A stretch of DNA of 11,152 bases from Thermoplasmata archaeon (GTDB lineage Archaea > Thermoplasmatota > Thermoplasmata > Thermoplasmatales > Thermoplasmataceae): contig JAKAUD010000007.1 of NCBI GenBank assembly GCA_021827885.1, positions 1 to 11,152 of the forward strand. Direction: 5' to 3'. The first letter of the stretch is position 1. Each line of letters opens with the position of its first letter. The position numbers and the translations under genes are program-made. Below are positions 7,273-11,152 of the stretch, piece by piece. The notes below the pieces were generated by a model. It was not told the origin of the DNA, did not search any database, and worked only from the letters and a program-made list of their open reading frames with translations.

Positions 7273-8787
7273 CTAGTCAATATAACCAAGCTCCTTCATA
7301 TAAGAATTCAATTTCTCATTCACTTCTTCAAGCCGCTTATCAACTTCATTTATCTCAGCAAGCACAGACCTTATATCGATCTGCTCCTCACGAGTTATCT
7401 GAGAAACATAGAGTGTGACGTTAAGGTTACCATTCTGCTTCAATACGTCTTCGTTGGTTTTTGTGACAGAAAGACCCTCAAGTCCCTGAAAAGTTTCAAA
7501 GGTGTTAGCAATTCTTTCTATATGTTCAGGATATAACTGATTAAGTTTTCGTATTTCCTTATGTTTACCAAATTCATTTGATGCGTTTATGAACAGTATC
7601 TTTCCCTTCTGATTTGTATTCTTTGCCTTGTTGAATACTAGTATGGCACCGGGTGCACCCGTGTTGTAAAAAAGCTTCTCTGGCAGGGAAATCACACACT
7701 CGACAAGATCCTCTCCAATAACGGCTTCCCTGATCTTACCTTCAGCATTTCCCCTAAACAGCGATCCCTGATCAAGAACAACAGCTACTCTCTTCCTGGA
7801 TGATGCCAACATGTGCTGAATCCAGGCCCAGTCTCCACTTGATTTAGAGGGTATTCCGTATGGGAACCGATTGTAATGATCGTTCTTCAGCTGACCCGGA
7901 TCAAAGTTCTGATTCCACATGGGATTTGCGGTGACCTTGTCAAACTGCATCAGTGACCCGTCGGCATTGGTGTATGCAGGCCTCTCCATGGTATCGCCAA
8001 TTCTGATTTCGGCGTCAATGTCATGGATTATGGCGTTCATTTTTGCCATGGCGAATGTAAGGCGGTTGATCTCCTGACCATAGAGTTTTGGAAAATTCAA
8101 TGTACTATCTGAACCGTATTTCTTAACAAACGCACCGTATGTTCTTATGAGAAGACCTCCAGAACCACAAGCTGGATCATATATTGATTCTCCGGGATTT
8201 GGATCAAGAATTCTACCCATAAGCTCCGCGACTTCCCTTGGTGTGTAGAATTCACCTGCACTCTTTCCGGAACCTTCCGAGAATTTGCCTATAAGGTATT
8301 CATAGGCGTTGCCAAGGATGTCGGCATCAATATCCTTCAGACCAAGTCTTTTGCTGCTAAGTATCTCAAGCAGTTTCTTCAGGCTTGCATCTGATATGGT
8401 CCTGGAACCTCCGGTTGCCTCATTGTAGTCATTCTGATCCACAACCCCCTGCAGTCTTGGATTTTCACGGGCAAGGTCTCTCATTGCTGATGTTAGATAT
8501 TCTCCAAGCGATTCCTTCTGTCCAGTTATGTTATTCCATCTGGATCTCTCAGGAATGTAGAATCTCACTAACTTGTGATCGGAATTTACCATTGCCAGCG
8601 CAATATCTCTGCTGTCCGATATGATCATCAATTCATCTTCAAAAACATCGTTCAGTCGCTTCAGAAAAATCAAAGGAATGATGAAGTCCTTGTACTTTGG
8701 CGCCTCTATTTCACCACGTATGGAACATGCGGCTTCCCATAGCCATGATTCGAGGCTAACTGCGCCATTCTGGTTATTGTTGACCAT
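7273..8787 (-). CDS. hsdM: Type I restriction system N6-adenine methyltransferase subunit HsdM
   Basis: 504 residues, typical of HsdM. The N-terminal helical domain (about 1-170, SLESWLWEAACSIRG onwards) is the usual HsdM N-domain. GEFYTPREVAELM (178-190) and DPACGSGGLL (204-213, motif I) form the S-adenosylmethionine pocket. The catalytic motif IV, normally NPPF/Y/W, reads ANPMWNQ (NPMW at 288-291). The subunit adds a methyl group to adenine in the HsdS target, protecting host DNA, and with HsdR licenses restriction. It is the first gene of the operon. ATG 8785-8787 has a box A about 28 bp upstream, consistent with a leaderless transcript. An AAGGAG near its 3' end (7291-7296) may serve hsdS. 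Confidence 0.96.
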   Translation of the reverse strand: MVNNNQNGAVSLESWLWEAACSIRGEIEAPKYKDFIIPLIFLKRLNDVFEDELMIISDSRDIALAMVNSDHKLVRFYIPERSRWNNITGQKESLGEYLTSAMRDLARENPRLQGVVDQNDYNEATGGSRTISDASLKKLLEILSSKRLGLKDIDADILGNAYEYLIGKFSEGSGKSAGEFYTPREVAELMGRILDPNPGESIYDPACGSGGLLIRTYGAFVKKYGSDSTLNFPKLYGQEINRLTFAMAKMNAIIHDIDAEIRIGDTMERPAYTNADGSLMQFDKVTANPMWNQNFDPGQLKNDHYNRFPYGIPSKSSGDWAWIQHMLASSRKRVAVVLDQGSLFRGNAEGKIREAVIGEDLVECVISLPEKLFYNTGAPGAILVFNKAKNTNQKGKILFINASNEFGKHKEIRKLNQLYPEHIERIANTFETFQGLEGLSVTKTNEDVLKQNGNLNVTLYVSQITREEQIDIRSVLAEINEVDKRLEEVNEKLNSYMKELGYID

Positions 8788-8812
8788 GATATTTGGTAAA
8801 AGGAAAAAGTAC

Positions 8813-8818
8813 TATAAT
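8813..8818 (-). promoter_or_regulatory. Box A (TATA) promoter of the restriction operon
   Basis: The minus strand reads ATTATA within CATTATAGTAC, 26-31 bases before the hsdM start codon. That is the distance expected for an archaeal leaderless transcript. A T-rich initiation region lies between them. No other promoter is needed further down because the five genes overlap or nearly touch. Confidence 0.5.
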
Positions 8819-9117
8819 GCTTCGACCGTAGAATCAGATTTGCACTTGATGACCATATTCACGTGAAATAAACCCATGTATATGCTTAGAAGACTGTGAA
8901 TTTAGTAGTGTAGGTAGCGACAAATAGTTAAATAACTTGAAATTACTAGTTTATTCACCGACCCTAATAAAATGGGTTGCTCTGATATTAGATATGAAAA
9001 TATGTAATAATATAAAATATAATACTGTAGCTAATACTGTTAATTGTAATTCAATATTTGATATTGATTCTAATTCTATCGTTATTGATATATGTAATCT
9101 GGTAAGTGGGAGAGAAA
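8819..9117. other. AT-rich intergenic region between divergent genes
   Basis: About 300 bases with no convincing gene. The stretch 8990-9100 is strongly AT-rich with short repeated words (TAATACTGT twice at about 9020-9042, TATTGAT several times). It must carry the plus-strand promoter of the small membrane protein; a TATA-like run at about 9083-9093 is a candidate. A 79-codon plus-strand frame (8937-9176) is low complexity, overlaps the next gene and is not credible. Confidence 0.5.
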
Positions 9118-9306
9118 ATGATAGGCAATATCATAAAAGGTGTTATCCTAACAATAATCATCGGTGCCATAATTAATGCAATATTGGCTCTTTTGAGCGG
9201 TCAGCTGCACGTAATACAGTCTTACCGGTACTCAATTGAAGTCTACTTGCTGATTGTGGTACTTATAATGGTTGTTGTGACAGCACCTATGTGGATTGAT
9301 AGATAA
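9118..9306 (+). CDS. Small protein with two predicted membrane segments
   Basis: 62 residues from ATG 9118-9120, preceded by a purine-rich GGAGAG (9109-9114) that can act as ribosome-binding site; a GTG at 9106 is possible but overlaps that site. The protein is almost entirely two hydrophobic helices: about residues 5-27 (IIKGVILTIIIGAIINAIL...) and 38-59 (YSIEVYLLIVVLIMVVV...), joined by a short polar loop with HVIQSYRY. No family is recognised. It is followed by a clear terminator and is therefore probably transcribed alone. Small two-helix proteins beside defence genes can be toxins or membrane effectors, but nothing here proves that. Coding status is supported by the clean start, the ribosome-binding site and the terminator spacing. 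Confidence 0.6.
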   Translation: MIGNIIKGVILTIIIGAIINAILALLSGQLHVIQSYRYSIEVYLLIVVLIMVVVTAPMWIDR

Positions 9307-9327
9307 TGAGCTAAAATTTTGAATAGC

Positions 9328-9397
9328 CTCGCTAATAATTTAACGGGAAGCTTTCATTCGAAAGCCTTCCAATATTTTTTTTTTAATTATTAGTGAG
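9328..9397. repeat. Long inverted repeat enclosing the terminator
   Basis: CTCGCTAATAATT (9328-9340) and AATTATTAGTGAG (9385-9397) are complementary at 12 of 13 positions, the exception being a G/T pair. They surround the hairpin at 9346-9370 and its T-run. The whole could fold into a 70-nt nested structure. Confidence 0.6.
9346..9384 (+). terminator. Hairpin plus T-run terminator of the small membrane protein gene
   Basis: GGAAGCTTTC (9346-9355) pairs with GAAAGCCTTCC (9360-9370, one bulged C) around an ATTC loop. Ten consecutive T follow (9375-9384). It lies 40 bases past the stop of the small gene. T-runs terminate archaeal transcription; the hairpin adds mRNA 3'-end stability. Confidence 0.75.
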
Positions 9398-9660
9398 AAC
9401 TAAAACATGTATTTGGGATGTGACATTTAATTAAGGATCCTATACCCAAAGATGCCACAATTGAAGCATCATTTGGTTTAAACCACGTTCGTCGAGTATA
9501 GAAAACAAAGGGTATCTTATCAAGATGGGGATCAAATTAGGTAAAAAATAGTATATTGTCTTATATCTCAAATGAACTGTCAGGTCAATTAATAGATATT
9601 ATTTTATGAATCGTGATTATTTCGCCAGTAGACGCTCACAATAAAGTAGAGGGAAATATT
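9398..9660 (+). other. Intergenic region with a possible gene scrap
   Basis: No intact gene. One plus-strand frame, 9424-9540, reads protein-like (IPKDATIEASFGLNHVRRV, then a TAG at 9499-9501, then KTKGILSRWGSN and a TAG at 9538-9540). It could be a decayed fragment, with the TAG replacing a TGG, or chance. The end of the region carries the Shine-Dalgarno GAGGGA (9649-9654) of the next gene. Confidence 0.25.
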
Positions 9661-10404
9661 ATGTTAACTGTATTTATTGAAACAAGCGGAAAAGCCCATC
9701 CAAATGATATGGGTCCCTTTGTTGTCGTCGCAGCAATAATTCAGAATGAAAGTCTAGAAAAATTAAAGTTTGGAATTCAGGAATTAAAACTGCTTTACTT
9801 TGGTTCTTATGGTATTAATGCCCGATTTACCGCAAACGATATCATTCATGGGAATGGTGCTTTTAACAGATTCACTGTTGAAAAGAGATCCGAAATCTTA
9901 GACAGGATGATGAAGATTCTGGAAACGTCTGAGGTCAAAATAGTATATTCAGTGATTAAGAATAAGAACTCTCAAAAATGGAATGTTAACGGGACGACTT
10001 TAATGAATGAACAATTAGCTTTGAATGAGATCGCACTTCGTGTTTACCTAACATCGCGCTATTTTTCAGATTCAGATTTAAGACTTGTAATTGACAGCCA
10101 CCAGTGGGATCACGATATGCACTTATTGGAAGGCACAGGAAAATTAATTCTTGATTTGTTTAAAGAAAAAGGAGGCCTGGCACTTGTAGATAATTATAAC
10201 GTTACCGCACCACTCTTTTCTACATCAAATAAAGAGCCTTTTATTCTAATAGCAAATCTAATAGCATATGTGGTGAGAAACAACTACTACAGGATTAAAC
10301 ACAAATATAGTTACTCTTTTACCAAGTATTACACAATAATTCAAGGGAAACTTTACAAAGGCTTTGATAATAGTGATTCGAAAGCTGGGACTTTTCAAAT
10401 ATAG
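9661..10404 (+). CDS. Second DUF3800 family protein, divergent active-site residues
   Basis: 247 residues from ATG 9661-9663, chosen because GAGGGA lies 6 bases upstream and family members begin at this strand; a GTG at 9613 would add 16 unrelated residues. Family blocks are MLTVFIETSGK (position of DESGD), the ANDIIHGNGAFNRF region (about 58-71), RLVIDSHQWD with Asp145, and FILIANLIAYVVRNNYY near the C-terminus. Several usual acidic positions differ: the first Asp is Glu7, the motif's last Asp is Lys11, and the C-terminal Asp of the usual Q-x-x-D-x-x-A-Y is Asn199. It is only distantly similar to the DUF3800 protein at 926-1675, so the two are not recent duplicates. It probably ends at the T-run after the hairpin at 10430-10442. 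It may be an RNase H-like nuclease, a pseudoenzyme, or a nucleic-acid-binding relative. Confidence 0.82.
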   Translation: MLTVFIETSGKAHPNDMGPFVVVAAIIQNESLEKLKFGIQELKLLYFGSYGINARFTANDIIHGNGAFNRFTVEKRSEILDRMMKILETSEVKIVYSVIKNKNSQKWNVNGTTLMNEQLALNEIALRVYLTSRYFSDSDLRLVIDSHQWDHDMHLLEGTGKLILDLFKEKGGLALVDNYNVTAPLFSTSNKEPFILIANLIAYVVRNNYYRIKHKYSYSFTKYYTIIQGKLYKGFDNSDSKAGTFQI

Positions 10405-10429
10405 AATCGGGGCCATGAACCAATATCAC

Positions 10430-10449
10430 CACCCCTGGGGTGCTTTTTT
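10430..10449 (+). terminator. Terminator of the second DUF3800 gene
   Basis: CACCC (10430-10434) pairs with GGGTG (10438-10442) around a 3-nt loop, then C and six T (10444-10449). It lies 26 bases past the stop codon. Confidence 0.6.
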
Positions 10450-10472
10450 ATCTCCTCGGCGTCAAACTGTCA

Positions 10473-10504
10473 GGGTATCGGACCCACGGGCCTACCCGAT
10501 TTTT
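10473..10504 (+). terminator. GC-rich hairpin followed by T-run
   Basis: GGGTA (10473-10477) pairs with TACCC (10493-10497). Inside, GG-A-CCC (10480-10485) pairs with GGG-CC (10488-10492) with one bulged A. Five T follow (10500-10504). It may be a second, backup terminator for the upstream gene. It is much more GC-rich than its surroundings, so part of a structured RNA is an alternative. Confidence 0.4.
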
Positions 10505-10569
10505 CGCCTAATTCATATAGGATCTATTACGACCGGCACAATCCGTGCCCTTTTACCGCAGAAGTAGAC

Positions 10570-10942
10570 GTGCAAATCCTATCACCATACTGCCCAGTGA
10601 CCCGGGCCTTATTAAGCTGCCTTAAGAATGATTATAAAATTAAACATAAAAACTTTTTTACGCAGGTTGAAGCGGATATTATGTCAATCGATTTATTAGA
10701 TATTTCTTTTAGTAATTTAGAGCGGACACCTTGTTCTATGAGGTCCAATGGAGCTATCTTAAAAATTTGATGTTTTCGTACAAAAAGAGGCAAGCCCTTA
10801 TGTAATGTTAGATTCCAGCGGCAGAATAAAGACTGCAATTTACACCTTTCTGAAAGAGAAGTTTAGAAAAAGCAAATGCTCGGAAGAGGGTCAGAAGGTC
10901 GTCCTTGGAAAGGAAAAGTCCTCAGTTCTTGTAACCCGATAA
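10570..10942 (+). pseudogene. Possible frameshifted gene remnant
   Basis: A frame with GTG at 10570 (open further upstream, back to the DUF3800 stop) runs to TGA 10768-10770, ending ...RTPCSMRSNGAILK. At the A-run 10761-10765 a second frame begins directly, FDVFVQKEASPYVML then DSSGRIKTAIYTFLKEKF, and stops at TAA 10940-10942. Removing one A joins the two into a continuous protein-like reading of about 123 codons from the GTG. Its 5' part has no clear start or ribosome-binding site. The family is not recognised. It may be a decayed gene, a sequencing error in a homopolymer, or two unrelated short frames; the second alone would be a 45-residue ORF from ATG 10805. Confidence 0.35.
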
Positions 10943-11007
10943 TCAAAAAATTCCACTAAATACTCTCAATGTTACCATTAATGCCTCTACAAGTGTAATT
11001 CCTTGAC

Positions 11008-11152
11008 TTAATAGATCAAGCTTACAGGTGCATCATGTTGGCGATCAACGATGATATCCGCCTTTTCCATCATACTCTATCAGCACTCCTCTTGAAAGCT
11101 GTCTGCTGGTATCGCACGTTTGTGACAATTCCTTGCTGTAGGTCTTCTCTGC
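11008..11152 (-). pseudogene. Possible gene 3' end entering from the right edge, frameshifted
   Basis: On the minus strand a frame open from the edge reads ELSQTCDTSRQLSRGVLIEY... and stops at TGA 11045-11047. From about 11065 the neighbouring frame reads protein-like, KADIIVDRQHDAPVSLIY, to TAA 11008-11010. A one-base shift in the GGAAAAGG run near 11060-11067 would join them. The family is not recognised. The rest of 10943-11007 holds nothing I can identify. Confidence 0.3.

Noticed and set aside
8937..9176. 79-codon plus-strand ORF before the small membrane protein
   Set aside because: AT-rich, low-complexity Asn/Ile-rich translation that overlaps a better-supported gene in another frame.
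10402..10404. TAG of the second DUF3800 gene as a pyrrolysine codon, since the frame stays open afterwards
   Set aside because: A terminator hairpin follows within 40 bases, the protein has a complete family length, and other genes here (hsdM, unknown operon protein) also end in TAG.
10364..10567. 67-codon plus-strand ORF over the end of the second DUF3800 gene
   Set aside because: It runs through two terminator-like hairpins and overlaps the DUF3800 coding end; the open frame is explained by local GC-richness.
10405..10620. GC-rich block as SRP RNA, RNase P RNA or a tRNA
   Set aside because: None of the conserved cores of these RNAs is visible; only local hairpins with T-runs are.

Overview
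The window looks like part of an archaeal genome, most likely a Thermoplasmatales-type euryarchaeon (inference, moderate confidence). Two genes have box-A-like TATA elements about 25-28 bp before their start codons, which fits leaderless archaeal transcripts. AGG/AGA arginine and ATA isoleucine codons are common, and the intergenic DNA is AT-rich. There are no rRNA, tRNA or CRISPR features and no housekeeping genes. The content is that of a defence or accessory island.

Layout. (1) 1-549, plus strand: C-terminal half of a McrC-type nuclease subunit, cut by the left edge. (2) 550-1959: a minus-strand DUF3800 gene (926-1675) bracketed by two related palindromes in inverted orientation (756-800 and 1720-1767), with decayed reading-frame scraps on both sides. 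(3) 1960-8787, minus strand: a tight five-gene operon, hsdM - hsdS - hsdR - YgjP/M48-type metallopeptidase - unknown 296-aa protein. Most junctions overlap, so this is one transcription and translation unit driven from a box A just upstream of hsdM. (4) 9118-9306, plus strand: a 62-aa protein with two membrane segments, followed by a strong T-run terminator nested inside a longer inverted repeat. (5) 9661-10404, plus strand: a second, divergent DUF3800 protein. (6) 10405-11152: GC-rich hairpins and what look like frameshifted gene remnants on both strands.

How the genes may work together. HsdM and HsdS form the type I adenine methyltransferase, and HsdR adds translocation and cleavage. The metallopeptidase is a recurrent companion of type I systems whose role is not settled. 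It is translationally coupled both to hsdR and to an unrecognised protein, and that pair is the best candidate for new biology inside the operon. McrC with its expected McrB partner (outside the window) would restrict modified DNA, the opposite logic to the type I system. The two DUF3800 proteins belong to a family with a predicted RNase H-like fold that is common in defence and mobile loci. Both depart from the family's DESGD motif. The palindrome-bracketed one resembles a small mobile or self-regulating unit.
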